Shown here one piece after another: positions 33,877 through 42,930 of a stretch of DNA of 64,000 nt (the stretch's first letter is position 1; every line of letters starts with the position of its first letter). The stretch comes from Solimicrobium silvestre. GTDB lineage: Bacteria; Pseudomonadota; Gammaproteobacteria; Burkholderiales; Burkholderiaceae_D. The stretch covers positions 372,001 to 436,000 of the forward strand of contig NZ_PUGF01000001.1 in NCBI RefSeq assembly GCF_002976435.1. The letters are read 5' to 3'. The notes under the pieces were generated by a model. It was not told the origin of the DNA, did not search any database, and worked only from the letters and a program-made list of their open reading frames with translations. The position numbers were made by a program, and so were the translations under genes.

Positions 33877-34622
33877 CGCCGATTCATCTTTCTAACTAAT
33901 AAGCGTGGAATACGCAACAACATGCCAAAAAATAAAATGATATGCATTCGTGTAATCAGCACATTGTCGAACCAAACGCGGAAATGCGAAACTCCGTCAC
34001 TCGGATACGTAACACGGGTTGGCAAGTTAACGACATCTAGCCCTTGCCAATACAAACGCACCAAAATATCAGTATCAAAATTCATCCGCGCACCGATTTT
34101 TTGATGGGCAATTAGCTCCATCACAGCTGCAACCGGATACGCACGAAAGCCGCACATGGAATCTTTAATATCGAACGACAGCGTATTTATCCAAACCCAG
34201 ATATGCGTCAGATAACGCGCATAAAGTCGAATTTTCGGCACAGATTCGTCAAAAACAGGGCAGCCAGCAATAATCGCTTCCGGCTGCTTAGCCGCTGCGG
34301 CCAAAAATTGAGGAATATCTGCCGTGCAGTGCTGTCCGTCTGCATCAACCTGCAAAACATGGGTATAGCCTTCAGAAGCTGCATAGGTAAAACCAGCTAA
34401 TACCGCCGCACCTTTTCCTGAATTAACGTTGAGCCGTAATAACTTTAATTGTGACGGGTCCGCTACTTCTGCAAGCAACGAATCAAGCTTTTGTGCACAA
34501 CCGGCTGAACTTCCATCATCCACCAAAATACAGGGCACTTTATGTGCGAGCACGGCAGCGACCACGGCACCAATCGCGTGCTCGTGATCATAGACCGGGA
34601 TCACAACGCAAAACTTAAGCAC
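33873..34622 (-). CDS. Family 2 glycosyltransferase
   Basis: A 249-aa GT-A glycosyltransferase of the dolichyl-phosphate-mannose-synthase-like group. FCVVIPVYDHEHAIG opens the domain, ILVDDGSSAG and LQVDADGQH carry the nucleotide-sugar and DxD metal motifs, and a hydrophobic helix (RMHIILFFGMLLRIPRLL) ends the protein. I assign a GTG start at 34622: it overlaps the stop of the methyltransferase gene in GTGCTTAA and has GGAG six bases upstream, whereas the ATG at 34667 adds residues out of line with the family. It should add a sugar to the polyene lipid anchor. Confidence 0.85.
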   Translation of the reverse strand: MLKFCVVIPVYDHEHAIGAVVAAVLAHKVPCILVDDGSSAGCAQKLDSLLAEVADPSQLKLLRLNVNSGKGAAVLAGFTYAASEGYTHVLQVDADGQHCTADIPQFLAAAAKQPEAIIAGCPVFDESVPKIRLYARYLTHIWVWINTLSFDIKDSMCGFRAYPVAAVMELIAHQKIGARMNFDTDILVRLYWQGLDVVNLPTRVTYPSDGVSHFRVWFDNVLITRMHIILFFGMLLRIPRLLVRKMNRR

Positions 34623-35694
34623 TTGCCACTCCAAATCGAAGCAATGAATGGCAGTAGCCAATGTCATCGCGCACCGTTAATAATTCCAAACCGGCTAATT
34701 CAGCCAAGCGTATGTAATCAGTACTCTCATATATTTTGCTATTGCCACTCGCCATCGAGGTAAAGTAAGGCGAGGTATTGATTAAGCAGTAAGAAGCGAT
34801 ATCGTAGCGCTGACGATCCCAGAACGTATCCATAATAATGAGCTGCCCTTTTGGTCCAAGAGCTGCTACGGCACGCTGCAAAATAGTAGCAATGACGGCC
34901 TCACTAAAACAGCTCAGGAACTGGCTCATCCAGATAACGTCCATACCCGATTTAAGCGGTTGTTCCGCATTGAGCAAATCAGTCGGATGTAAATGCGCCC
35001 GCTCACGCACGCCTGCATCTTGCAACGATTTTTCGGCGACGGCTAACTGAATCGGCAAATCGACCAGATGTAATTGAACTGCCGAATTGTAGGCAAGCGC
35101 GGCGCAACTGAATTTGCCAGTATTGGCACCGATATCCATGACATGCTTAGGCGCAGTTGCAAAAATATCGGCCAAAATAGTAGGGAAAGACGTATCGGAA
35201 TAATGGTGATCAAAGGCGAACCAACTTGCTTTAGCTGGTTCAGGCAACTCGGACAAACCTTCATAGATGGTTGGCCACGGGCCTAATACGTTCAGTCCAA
35301 TCGGTTGTTCTTTATCTAGCGATTCGGCCAATTTTGCCAAACCTTCATAGCAAACATCCTGATTAAAATCGAAGTTAATCTGGGTGATTTTGTCGGTGAG
35401 GATGCAGTAACCAGTTTTATCCAGCACGTAGTTTCCATCTTGAAGATAAACCACACCGGCGGATAAACATGTTTCCAGCACGACCTTTAACGCATAGTCA
35501 GTCCAGCATTTAGTTGCTGACAATTCCGCCACACTCAACCCACTTTGCCCAGCATCAGATAAGGCCTGCAACATGCCGCGTTTCCACGCATAGTGGACGC
35601 ACTGAAAAACTACCGGGCCAAAAGCAATTTTTTGCGCTTCAAATCGGGCAGAAAATGCGCTTTGGTTTTTAGGTGAAAAATTTTTATTGAGCAT
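34615..35694 (-). CDS. SAM-dependent O-methyltransferase
   Basis: A 359-aa class I methyltransferase. The N-terminal part (about 1-130) looks like the winged-helix dimerisation region of small-molecule O-methyltransferases. MDIGANTGKFS near residue 190 is the SAM-binding motif I, LHLVDLP motif II, and MDVIWMSQFLSCFSE with LGPKGQLIIMDTFW the later motifs. It fits methylation of a phenolic hydroxyl on the aryl head group, as in flexirubins and E. coli APE. It lies eight bases after the ligase/dehydratase gene. Confidence 0.85.
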   Translation of the reverse strand: MLNKNFSPKNQSAFSARFEAQKIAFGPVVFQCVHYAWKRGMLQALSDAGQSGLSVAELSATKCWTDYALKVVLETCLSAGVVYLQDGNYVLDKTGYCILTDKITQINFDFNQDVCYEGLAKLAESLDKEQPIGLNVLGPWPTIYEGLSELPEPAKASWFAFDHHYSDTSFPTILADIFATAPKHVMDIGANTGKFSCAALAYNSAVQLHLVDLPIQLAVAEKSLQDAGVRERAHLHPTDLLNAEQPLKSGMDVIWMSQFLSCFSEAVIATILQRAVAALGPKGQLIIMDTFWDRQRYDIASYCLINTSPYFTSMASGNSKIYESTDYIRLAELAGLELLTVRDDIGYCHSLLRFGVASA

Positions 35695-35702
35695 AGTGCC
35701 GC

Positions 35703-37499
35703 TTATTGAGTGTCATCGTGAATTGCATCAGCAAATAAAATTCGACCGCTGGAATGTTGCCAGGTCGATGTGAAATATGAAAAACTTAAACAGCCCTTTT
35801 GCTGGTCGAAATCGAGCTTCAGATTAACTGGGCTATCCGGCAAGATTACGTGCTGAAATTTAAGCGCATGAATGGCGCGAAACTGCGTAGGTAAATCAAA
35901 AGTTTGTCGCCCAATTTTGATGGCCCAGTCAACCTGAACTACTCCTGGCAATACCGGCGCTTCAGGAAAGTGACCTGAAAAATACAGCAGGTTTGGCGGC
36001 CAGATAACATCAAACTCAACACTATTTACATCGCTATGGCGTATTTTATAATGCGGCGTAAGCACCGCCTGCTCAGGGGCTTTAGCCTCATTCTCAAACA
36101 AGGCCTGCAACATGGCATGTGGTGTTTTTCCTTGCAAATTAATGGGGAAACTATCCACATAACGCCATTTTCGCGGTATTGCAACGGGCTCAACAATCCC
36201 GACCAGAAGATCTTTTAACTGACGGTTAACGGCCAGCTTCCCTGCGCTTAGCAGCAGATTTTTTCCCAGCTCAGAAATAACGACTACCGCCGCAAGGTGC
36301 TGACGTTGGTTCGAATTCAACTGTTCACTCAACACGATTACTTTTACTTCTGCAACCAGTGGCGACGTGGCCAACTTCTGCTCGATCGCATCCAATGAGA
36401 TACGTTTTTCTTCGATTTTAACTATCCGGTCAGCGCGCCCTTGAAGAATAAATCCACCATTTTTATGCGCTTGAGCACGATCAGCAAGCGTATGCCACGC
36501 ATCGCTTAATAAGTGCGGAGAGCGCACTTCTAACAAGCACTCATCACTCGAAGTACGCCATTCAACATTAGGCAACATCTGCCATGAGTTATCTTGTACA
36601 TCATCTTGTTCAGTCCGCCGTTGACGCCACGCGATACCGCCAGTTTCTGAACTGCCATAAATTTCAATCGGCATTTTCCCAAGCAGAGCGGCAGATGACT
36701 GTGCAACATCGGCTGGTAATGCGCCACCGGAAGAAAACACCGCATGCAAATGACTATTGGCACCGGACCAAGACAAATGCATAGGTAAACGCTTCAGGTG
36801 CGCGGGACTTGAAATCAACGCACATGAGCGCGTCGACATCAGCTGTGCCAACTCTTCAGGGAACATCACAGTGCGCGCATGAATTGCGCGTCCACTGACT
36901 AGCGGCCACAATACTTTAAAGAGTAAGCCGTAAATATGTTGATGCGTAACGGTTGAGATTATCTCGGCGTCTGCCAGTCTGGCATCAAACAATTGCTCAA
37001 GAGTGGCGACTTCAATCGCTAGCTGCGACAGTTTTTTAGGGATGGCCTGTGCGGCTCCCGTTGTGCCTGATGTATGGACTACCAAGCCGACAAATTGCGC
37101 ATCAAGCGCAGCATAGTCAAGCGCTGTCTCTGCAGTAGAGTCTGGAGTAGTGCTAGGCATAGCGTTAAGTAAAAGCGGCGCGCAATCCGCTGGGAACTCA
37201 CCTAAAAATCCATCCACGGATAGCTTCAGTGCATTGTTACTCGATGCAAGTGTGTCGGCGGTGAGCCAAATAGTTTTTCCTGCATGCCAGGCACCAAGCA
37301 AAGCCGCAGCAAACTCAATACTGTCCTCTAAATACAGTGCAAAATTTTGACCGGATAAGGGGCTTAATAACGTCTGCCAGCTTGCTACCCGTGCTATAAA
37401 GTCATCACTGCTAACAACCGCCCCATTTCGCCAGCCAATTGTTGAAGTGGATGTATTTGCTGCCATGCGCTGAAGTAAATTAAGCATCGAATCAGACAT
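35703..37499 (-). CDS. Fused acyl-ACP ligase and hotdog dehydratase (ApeH-ApeI fusion)
   Basis: A 598-aa two-domain enzyme. Residues 1-about 450 are an AMP-forming ligase: VVHTSGTTGAAQAIPKKL (phosphate loop), EIYGSSETGGIAWRQ (A5) and LQGRADRIVKIEEKRISLD (A7-A8 hinge). It should activate the aryl acid and load it on an ACP. Residues about 465-598 are a FabZ/ApeI-type dehydratase with FSGHFPEAPVLPGVVQVDWA, containing the catalytic His. In E. coli these are separate proteins, ApeH and ApeI. The start overlaps the end of the membrane-protein gene by eight bases. The fusion couples priming to double-bond formation. Confidence 0.88.
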   Translation of the reverse strand: MSDSMLNLLQRMAANTSTSTIGWRNGAVVSSDDFIARVASWQTLLSPLSGQNFALYLEDSIEFAAALLGAWHAGKTIWLTADTLASSNNALKLSVDGFLGEFPADCAPLLLNAMPSTTPDSTAETALDYAALDAQFVGLVVHTSGTTGAAQAIPKKLSQLAIEVATLEQLFDARLADAEIISTVTHQHIYGLLFKVLWPLVSGRAIHARTVMFPEELAQLMSTRSCALISSPAHLKRLPMHLSWSGANSHLHAVFSSGGALPADVAQSSAALLGKMPIEIYGSSETGGIAWRQRRTEQDDVQDNSWQMLPNVEWRTSSDECLLEVRSPHLLSDAWHTLADRAQAHKNGGFILQGRADRIVKIEEKRISLDAIEQKLATSPLVAEVKVIVLSEQLNSNQRQHLAAVVVISELGKNLLLSAGKLAVNRQLKDLLVGIVEPVAIPRKWRYVDSFPINLQGKTPHAMLQALFENEAKAPEQAVLTPHYKIRHSDVNSVEFDVIWPPNLLYFSGHFPEAPVLPGVVQVDWAIKIGRQTFDLPTQFRAIHALKFQHVILPDSPVNLKLDFDQQKGCLSFSYFTSTWQHSSGRILFADAIHDDTQ

Positions 37500-38043
37500 G
37501 GTTCAAACGCTTAAAACGTAGTCGATATAAAAACTCGCCACCAAACAGCACTCCCATCAAACCATAAGAAATTACACCTGTATAAAGCGACCAAATTGCT
37601 TCCGATGCCCAAATCGCCGTAACCAGCGCAATGGCACCATTCACGATAAAAAACACACACCAAATTTGCGTAACACGGCGCGTATAAGCAACCGCAACTA
37701 ACGGCAAATCGGGCTCGCTCATACGGGCGAAGAACTCAACCATCGAAGGTGGAAAAACCAAACTATAAGAAAACGTTGCCAACAAAACCGCATTAACCAG
37801 AACCGGATAAAGCTTTAATGGCAACAGCGCATTCCACCAAACCGCTATACCCGCTAACAAGATCACAACAGCAACCGAATAGCGCGCCAATTTACTAATT
37901 TTAAAAGAGGATAGACGCGTTGCAGCAGCCAGCAATAACAACCCTGCCAGCCAGCGTGGTTCTATTTTCCCGTGGCCTAACCAAATCGCCAGCGGGTAAC
38001 AGAGAGTAATGAGTACCGTTAATACGGTTAGTAAACGATTTAT
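37492..38043 (-). CDS. apeG: Polytopic membrane protein, ApeG-like, apparent ATA start
   Basis: A 183-aa inner-membrane protein with about five hydrophobic helices, found in aryl-polyene operons (COG4648-like); role unknown. The first standard start, TTG at 37941, would delete a stretch that reads as an N-terminal helix plus conserved-looking loop (residues 2-20 INRLLTVLITLCYPLAIWL, then GHGKIEPRW). The frame is open upstream without ATG, GTG or TTG as far as ATA at 38043. That ATA overlaps the stop of the ACP gene as ATAA, where an ATGA overlap would be expected, and has GGAG eight bases before it. A G-to-A change of the original start, rescued by coupling, is the simplest reading. Confidence 0.7.
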   Translation of the reverse strand: MNRLLTVLTVLITLCYPLAIWLGHGKIEPRWLAGLLLLAAATRLSSFKISKLARYSVAVVILLAGIAVWWNALLPLKLYPVLVNAVLLATFSYSLVFPPSMVEFFARMSEPDLPLVAVAYTRRVTQIWCVFFIVNGAIALVTAIWASEAIWSLYTGVISYGLMGVLFGGEFLYRLRFKRLNHV

Positions 38044-38312
38044 GCTAACTGCTCCGGAGTAAGTTCTGAGAGTGAATTAACCACATCCTCAATAGTGCGA
38101 ATTTCTTTAAACACTTCAGGCGCTAAACGCTTACCCGTCAACTGTTTCAATTTGACAGCCAGATCAACTGCGTCAATGCTGTCAATATCAAGATCCGCAT
38201 ATAAATTGGACTGCGGCGTTAAGCTCGATTTATCTAACTCGAACATTTGCGCAAGCAGATCAACTACCCACACATACAACTCATCTTTGCTCATTTCACT
38301 AATCATTATCAT
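38040..38312 (-). CDS. apeF: Acyl carrier protein, ApeF-like
   Basis: A 90-aa ACP. YADLDIDSIDAVDLAVKL contains the Ser of the DSID phosphopantetheine site. Three in-frame ATGs are clustered (38318, 38312, 38306); I take 38312 because GAAGGA lies six bases upstream. It is the second of two carrier proteins in the operon and needs the PPTase encoded at its end. One ACP likely holds the aryl starter and the other extender intermediates, but which does which is not visible. Confidence 0.9.
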   Translation of the reverse strand: MIMISEMSKDELYVWVVDLLAQMFELDKSSLTPQSNLYADLDIDSIDAVDLAVKLKQLTGKRLAPEVFKEIRTIEDVVNSLSELTPEQLA

Positions 38313-38325
38313 GATCATTCCTTCT

Positions 38326-38580
38326 TTATTTTTTTCTAGCGTGTTCTATCAGCTCAGTTAAAGCGCGTACCGATGCAAAATGGCGGCGTGTATCTTCTGA
38401 GTCTGCTGATAGCGTAATTCCGTAGCGCTTTTGCAGTGCCACACCTAATTCCAATGCATCGATGGAATCAAGTCCTAAACCTTCAACAAAAAGAGGTGCA
38501 TCGGAATCGATATCGGCTGCACTGATGTCTTCAAGTTGCAGCACTTCAATAATTAAATTTTTAACTTCTAGTTCAAGCAT
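38326..38580 (-). CDS. apeE: Acyl carrier protein, ApeE-like
   Basis: An 84-aa ACP with VEGLGLDSIDALELGVALQ around the phosphopantetheinylated Ser. The ATG at 38580 overlaps the stop of the preceding acyltransferase gene by eight bases (ATGCTTGA), so I prefer it to an in-frame ATG seven codons upstream. The helix II region is acidic as expected for ACP recognition by the ketosynthases. Confidence 0.9.
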   Translation of the reverse strand: MLELEVKNLIIEVLQLEDISAADIDSDAPLFVEGLGLDSIDALELGVALQKRYGITLSADSEDTRRHFASVRALTELIEHARKK

Positions 38581-39388
38581 GACGTTGGATTTCCTCAGCA
38601 AAATAGGTCTGTAAATAGGTTGTCAGGTGCCGTGCCGACATGACGTCACTCACGGCATTGTTTGTAAATTGGTCAATCTCAATATCATCTTTCACTTCAA
38701 TCCGAAAAGTGGCTGGGCGTAGCGGTATTTGCCACCATTTTTCGCCTTTACTCAATGTCTTCGGATAACAAGTAATTACTACTGGCGTTACATTACATTT
38801 TGCGCGAACGGCAATATTAGCCGCGCCTCTTTTTAAGCAAATCTGACCGTCCGAAGGAGTGCGCGTCCCTTCCGGAAATACGATTAAATTACTGCCGCAC
38901 TCTAGCGAGTTAATACAATCATTGACGAGTTCACTGCCATGATTATTAAAAATATAGCCCGCTGCGATGACTGCCCCGCGGGTGAATAGATTCGTTTGTA
39001 AATCGGCTTTTACTATGCAATCGGCACGTTTAACAAAAGCCATTAAAAATACGGTGTCAATTAAAGTGGGATGATTTGCTAAAATTAATAAACCAGAGCG
39101 ATCCAATCGCTGACGCCCAATAATTTCATAACGCAGCACACCTAGACCCTGCATCAAACCGACAAAAAATCGAAAAGCCACGCGTATCATTGTTCTTGCG
39201 AGTGCGGTCCGGTAAGCTCGGTTCCATACCAACAGATTCAACAAAGGACAAACCAAAACACGTAAAAATAGGCCGCCAATTCCAAAAACCGCAAAGCAAA
39301 ATCCTGTTGCCAACAAACGCCAACCATAGAAGGCGCGCTCAAGCACTTCGACTCCAGCTCCAAAGTCGCCTTTCGGCAGTGCGCTCAA
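38573..39388 (-). CDS. apeD: PlsC-type lysophospholipid acyltransferase, ApeD-like
   Basis: A 271-aa membrane-bound acyltransferase. NHPTLIDTVFL has the HxxxxD catalytic motif and VFPEGTRTPSDG the glycerol-phosphate-binding FPEGTR motif; two hydrophobic helices precede them (about residues 23-50). In APE systems this enzyme is thought to transfer the polyene to a lipid acceptor. The start overlaps the end of the chain-length-factor gene by 50 bases; an internal Met start cannot be excluded, since the first 15 residues are not typical. Confidence 0.85.
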   Translation of the reverse strand: MSALPKGDFGAGVEVLERAFYGWRLLATGFCFAVFGIGGLFLRVLVCPLLNLLVWNRAYRTALARTMIRVAFRFFVGLMQGLGVLRYEIIGRQRLDRSGLLILANHPTLIDTVFLMAFVKRADCIVKADLQTNLFTRGAVIAAGYIFNNHGSELVNDCINSLECGSNLIVFPEGTRTPSDGQICLKRGAANIAVRAKCNVTPVVITCYPKTLSKGEKWWQIPLRPATFRIEVKDDIEIDQFTNNAVSDVMSARHLTTYLQTYFAEEIQRHA

Positions 39389-40106
39389 ACACCGGGTCGC
39401 CGCGCAGATAAAATTTCAATACTTCTAAACTGGCTGGCATCGCATTTTGCTCAGGTAGATTCGGCTCAACAGCTTTCCAACTTAATTGAATCACATTGCG
39501 CTCTGCTGACACTGCAGACACTGCTGGCACCATCAGCCAAGCCCAAGCATGAGGTTGCTCTTCGCAATCTTCAAATTGCGACAAGAGCGAAGGCAAACAA
39601 TTGTCAAATACCACCAACAATACTGAGGGAGCGCCGTCCGCCAGCAAACTGCACGCTTCAATTACCCCATGTTCAATCGTGCACTGTCCGGCCGCTAAGG
39701 CAATATGATTAGCTTGATCACTGCGTGCAATAGAAAATAAACCAGCACTAGCATTATGCACCGCCAAGCCGAAGCTGGTAGGTGAAAGCGGCTCGTTTTG
39801 TACGACGTTTGCTAACAGCTCCATCGCGCGTGATACATCACCATGGCGCGAGCAAAAAACTGTTGGGATAGTATGTTGGTCACTAGTGCGGCCATCCAGA
39901 CATTGATAAGCCACTTCCAGCGCCATTTTGCCTAAAAAACCAGCGCGTCTACGCAACATGGAAGGCATTTTCAAGACACTTGGCTCAGCACCAGCTTGAA
40001 TAACAAAAGGCGCTTCAGCCCAGTCATTCCACTCCTGATTTGTGACTAAATTCGGAGCCCATGCGGCATGAGCTGCTACTGAAAATTGAACCTTATTGGT
40101 CTGCAT
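39339..40106 (-). CDS. apeC: Chain-length-factor-like ketosynthase subunit, ApeC-like
   Basis: A 255-aa protein homologous to the N-terminal half of ketosynthases and the first gene of the operon. It lacks the HGTGT and GHT histidine motifs. Aligning its nucleophile elbow with the operon's own KS places Gln141 (AAGQCTIEHGVIEA) at the cysteine position, the classical chain-length-factor substitution. In characterised APE systems ApeC forms a heterodimer with ApeO and sets polyene length. The ATG at 40106 has only a weak ribosome-binding site. The promoter should lie in the 540-bp gap upstream. Confidence 0.82.
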   Translation of the reverse strand: MQTNKVQFSVAAHAAWAPNLVTNQEWNDWAEAPFVIQAGAEPSVLKMPSMLRRRAGFLGKMALEVAYQCLDGRTSDQHTIPTVFCSRHGDVSRAMELLANVVQNEPLSPTSFGLAVHNASAGLFSIARSDQANHIALAAGQCTIEHGVIEACSLLADGAPSVLLVVFDNCLPSLLSQFEDCEEQPHAWAWLMVPAVSAVSAERNVIQLSWKAVEPNLPEQNAMPASLEVLKFYLRGDPVFERTAERRLWSWSRSA

Positions 40107-40645
40107 AATTTCTGGCTTAAATTGAAGCGAAGGCCCAACATGTCAATAAAATATTAATAAAGCAACTAATAATATGGCTTACATCACAATAATGCGACCG
40201 AATTATATCTTATTGCTGTTCGAGAATATTGGAATTAAGGCTCAACTACGCAACAGAAATTACAGATAAAGCCATTGAATTTGAGACTTCACGCTGCTGG
40301 TTTGAAACGCGGTGTTTTGTGCAACCCAAAAGCAATACATTTAGCGTTATTTTGATTAAAAAATGCAATTATTTAATCAAATGGATAGGGAAATAAACAC
40401 TATAGAATTTGCAAGCCATCCGTTCGTATTGCCCCTCGTCAACTTCCTGTCAAATCTGGCAATGACAGATCAATGATAGATATAGCGCAGCCCAAATACC
40501 GATATATCTTGGCAACATTGACGCGTTTTGTTCTAATATGCTGCTCTTGCCAACCCTGTTTGGAATGATTAAATACGCACAGGCCCGCTACGAGTCGTGA
40601 ATATGAGCGTCCATTTCTCAATTTAAAAAATTTGCCGGAATCGAA
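40107..40645. other. Divergent promoter region of the APE operon and prc
   Basis: About 540 bp of AT-rich sequence between the divergent ApeC-like and Prc genes. It must contain the promoter of the whole pigment operon on the minus strand and that of the protease on the plus strand. I saw no clear operator palindrome, riboswitch or credible gene; a 60-codon minus-strand frame at 40439-40621 lacks protein-like features. Confidence 0.45.
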
Positions 40646-42766
40646 ATGAAAAACAAAATACTGTGGATATTGCTCGCGTTATTTTCAACGACGCTCAATG
40701 CGACGCAAGAAAATGGTGCACTTAGCCCATTACCGCAACAAGCCAGAGCAGCGCATTTTGCCGCCAGAGTTCTTGCTCAAGAAAATTACGAACATTTGCC
40801 ATTTGACGAAAAATTATCTTCAGCCATTTTCGATAACTATATAAAAGAGCTGGACGGAGAAAAGCTAATATTTTTACAATCCGACATTGATCAATTTGCG
40901 AATGCGCGGCCCCAATTTGGCCTTGCCCTGCTCAACGAAGATCTGAGTATTCCTTTCGCCATTTTCAATCTCCGCCAACAACGCATTGCGGAACATCTCA
41001 ATTATTCCCGCTCCTTGCTGGCACATGGATTTAACTTTAAGGAAAAGGAAAGCCTTCAGCCCGACCGGAAGTACGCGACATGGCCAAAATCTAAAGAAGA
41101 AATGAATGACCTGTGGCGCAAGCGCGCAAAAAATGATTGGCTGCGCCTCAAACTCGCCGGTAAGGACGACAAAGGCATCGTCGATATTCTGGACAAGCGC
41201 TATGACAATTCGCTGAAGAGTATTTTAAGGATCAAGGGCGACGACGTATTTCAGATTTTTATGGACGCGTATGCAACGGCTAATGACCCGCACACCAATT
41301 ATTTCGGAGTGCGCGCTGCGGAGAGTTTTGACATTTCGATGAAGCTGTCGCTGACCGGTATCGGTGCCGAACTTCAATACAAGGATGAATACATCACGAT
41401 CAGGCATCTGGTACCAGGTAGCCCGGCCGAACTATCCGGTAAGTTGAAAGCTGGAGACCGTATTCTGGCTGTCGGGCAAGGCGAAAAAGGTCCAACCAGC
41501 GACGTCATGGGCATGAGTATTTTCGATGCGGTGGCCCTGATACGGGGAGCGGAAGATTCAGTGGTGCGCCTTGACGTGCTACCGGCCGAAGCAGGCCCTG
41601 ACGGCACGCATCAGCTCGTTACTCTGATCCGGAAAAAAATTACGTTGGAAAATCAGTCCGCAAAGAAATCGATCATCGACGTGCAAGACGGCGCAACAAC
41701 ACGTCACATCGGCGTAATCTCCCTGCCAGGATTTTATCGGGATTTTTTTGCACAAAAAAATGGCGATAATGATTTCAAAAGTGCCGCCAGAGATGTGTCG
41801 CTCATCCTTGAGGAATTCAAAAAAGAGCAGGTAGACGGCGTGCTGCTGGACTTACGCAATAACGGTGGCGGCTCAGTTGAGGAAGCCATTGAGTTGACAG
41901 GGCTATTTGTAGAAAAAGGTCCGGTCATGCAACAGCTTGATTCAAAAGATCGCGTAAAAGTAGACAAGATCAGCGCCGCAGGAACGCCAGTATGGAAAGG
42001 GCCGTTTGGTGTGCTGATCAATCGTGCGTCGGCATCTGCCTCTGAAATTTTCGCAGCGGCGATCCAGGATTACGGTCGTGGAATCGTAATCGGTGAAACA
42101 AGTTTTGGAAAAGGATCGACGCAGGCCGTGGTGAATCTGGATCGACTCGTGAAGAACGACAAGCCTGATTTTGGCGAACTCAAGATGACTGTCACCAAAT
42201 GGTTCCGGATTAATGGCGATGCCATCCAGTTGCGCGGCGTGACGCCGGATATCATTTTGCCGATGTTCACTGATGCGGAAAATTTTGGCGAATCCAGCTT
42301 CGACAATGCCCTGCCATGGGGAAAAATACCTGCTACCGACTACAAGTCATCGAGCGATTTAGTACATATCGTGCCGACACTAATTGCGGATCACAATGCG
42401 CGGGTCAGCAAAGACAAAGCCTTCCAGGATCTGCAGGAAGACATTACCGAGTTTAAAACGCAACGCAAAAAGAATCTCATCTCGCTCAATGAAGATGAAC
42501 GCCGTAAAGAACGTGAAGCGCAAAAGGCCAAGGTAAAACTACGGAAAAATGAGCTGGCAAAAACCAAAAGTGGCAATTCAAGCGAAAAGGATGCCGCTGG
42601 AACCGACGCATCAACACGTCAGGATGACGGCTTGCTGGCAACCGAACGTAATTTCACCAACGACAAAGATGCCGATAAAAAGGATAGCGCCGACAAGGAT
42701 GTATTGCTTAAAGAAGCCGCGCATATTATCGACGATGAGGCTTCCTTATTAAGAGCGAAACGTTAA
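40646..42766 (+). CDS. prc: Tail-specific carboxy-terminal protease Prc (S41 family)
   Basis: A 706-aa periplasmic protease. A short signal peptide (ILWILLALFSTTLNA) is followed by an N-terminal helical domain, a PDZ domain (about residues 235-330, GIGAELQYKDEYITIRHLVPGSPAELSGKLKAGDRILAVG) and the S41 catalytic domain. NRASASASEIFAAAIQDYGRG holds the nucleophilic Ser, and GETSFGKGSTQ about 27 residues later the general-base Lys. The C-terminal about 100 residues are highly charged and coiled-coil-like, as in E. coli Prc (682 aa). It degrades or trims periplasmic proteins with exposed C-termini, including peptidoglycan hydrolases. It is divergent from the pigment operon. Confidence 0.92.
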   Translation: MKNKILWILLALFSTTLNATQENGALSPLPQQARAAHFAARVLAQENYEHLPFDEKLSSAIFDNYIKELDGEKLIFLQSDIDQFANARPQFGLALLNEDLSIPFAIFNLRQQRIAEHLNYSRSLLAHGFNFKEKESLQPDRKYATWPKSKEEMNDLWRKRAKNDWLRLKLAGKDDKGIVDILDKRYDNSLKSILRIKGDDVFQIFMDAYATANDPHTNYFGVRAAESFDISMKLSLTGIGAELQYKDEYITIRHLVPGSPAELSGKLKAGDRILAVGQGEKGPTSDVMGMSIFDAVALIRGAEDSVVRLDVLPAEAGPDGTHQLVTLIRKKITLENQSAKKSIIDVQDGATTRHIGVISLPGFYRDFFAQKNGDNDFKSAARDVSLILEEFKKEQVDGVLLDLRNNGGGSVEEAIELTGLFVEKGPVMQQLDSKDRVKVDKISAAGTPVWKGPFGVLINRASASASEIFAAAIQDYGRGIVIGETSFGKGSTQAVVNLDRLVKNDKPDFGELKMTVTKWFRINGDAIQLRGVTPDIILPMFTDAENFGESSFDNALPWGKIPATDYKSSSDLVHIVPTLIADHNARVSKDKAFQDLQEDITEFKTQRKKNLISLNEDERRKEREAQKAKVKLRKNELAKTKSGNSSEKDAAGTDASTRQDDGLLATERNFTNDKDADKKDSADKDVLLKEAAHIIDDEASLLRAKR

Positions 42767-42866
42767 CGTAACAGGGAAAAACTGTACCGATCCCATCGAG
42801 TTGGCCACTTGTTATAAATTTATTTATCTTCCCAACGCCCAACGCAACGCTTCGATAGATATATTT

Positions 42867-42910
42867 AACAGCCAATCCAAATCCATTTCAGGTGCATTTG
42901 GATGGCTGTT
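42867..42910. terminator. Hairpin between convergent prc and alkylsulfatase genes
   Basis: AACAGCCAATCCAAAT pairs with ATTTGGATGGCTGTT (15 bp, one bulged A) over a 13-nt loop. It is located between two convergent genes, so a bidirectional stop is likely, although no long T-tract follows. Confidence 0.5.
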
Positions 42911-42930
42911 GATCGGAACAGTTAATTCGG

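Noticed and set aside
40439-40621. 60-codon minus-strand frame in the APE/prc divergent region
   Set aside because: No ribosome-binding site, no hydrophobic or conserved-looking pattern; promoter DNA is more likely.
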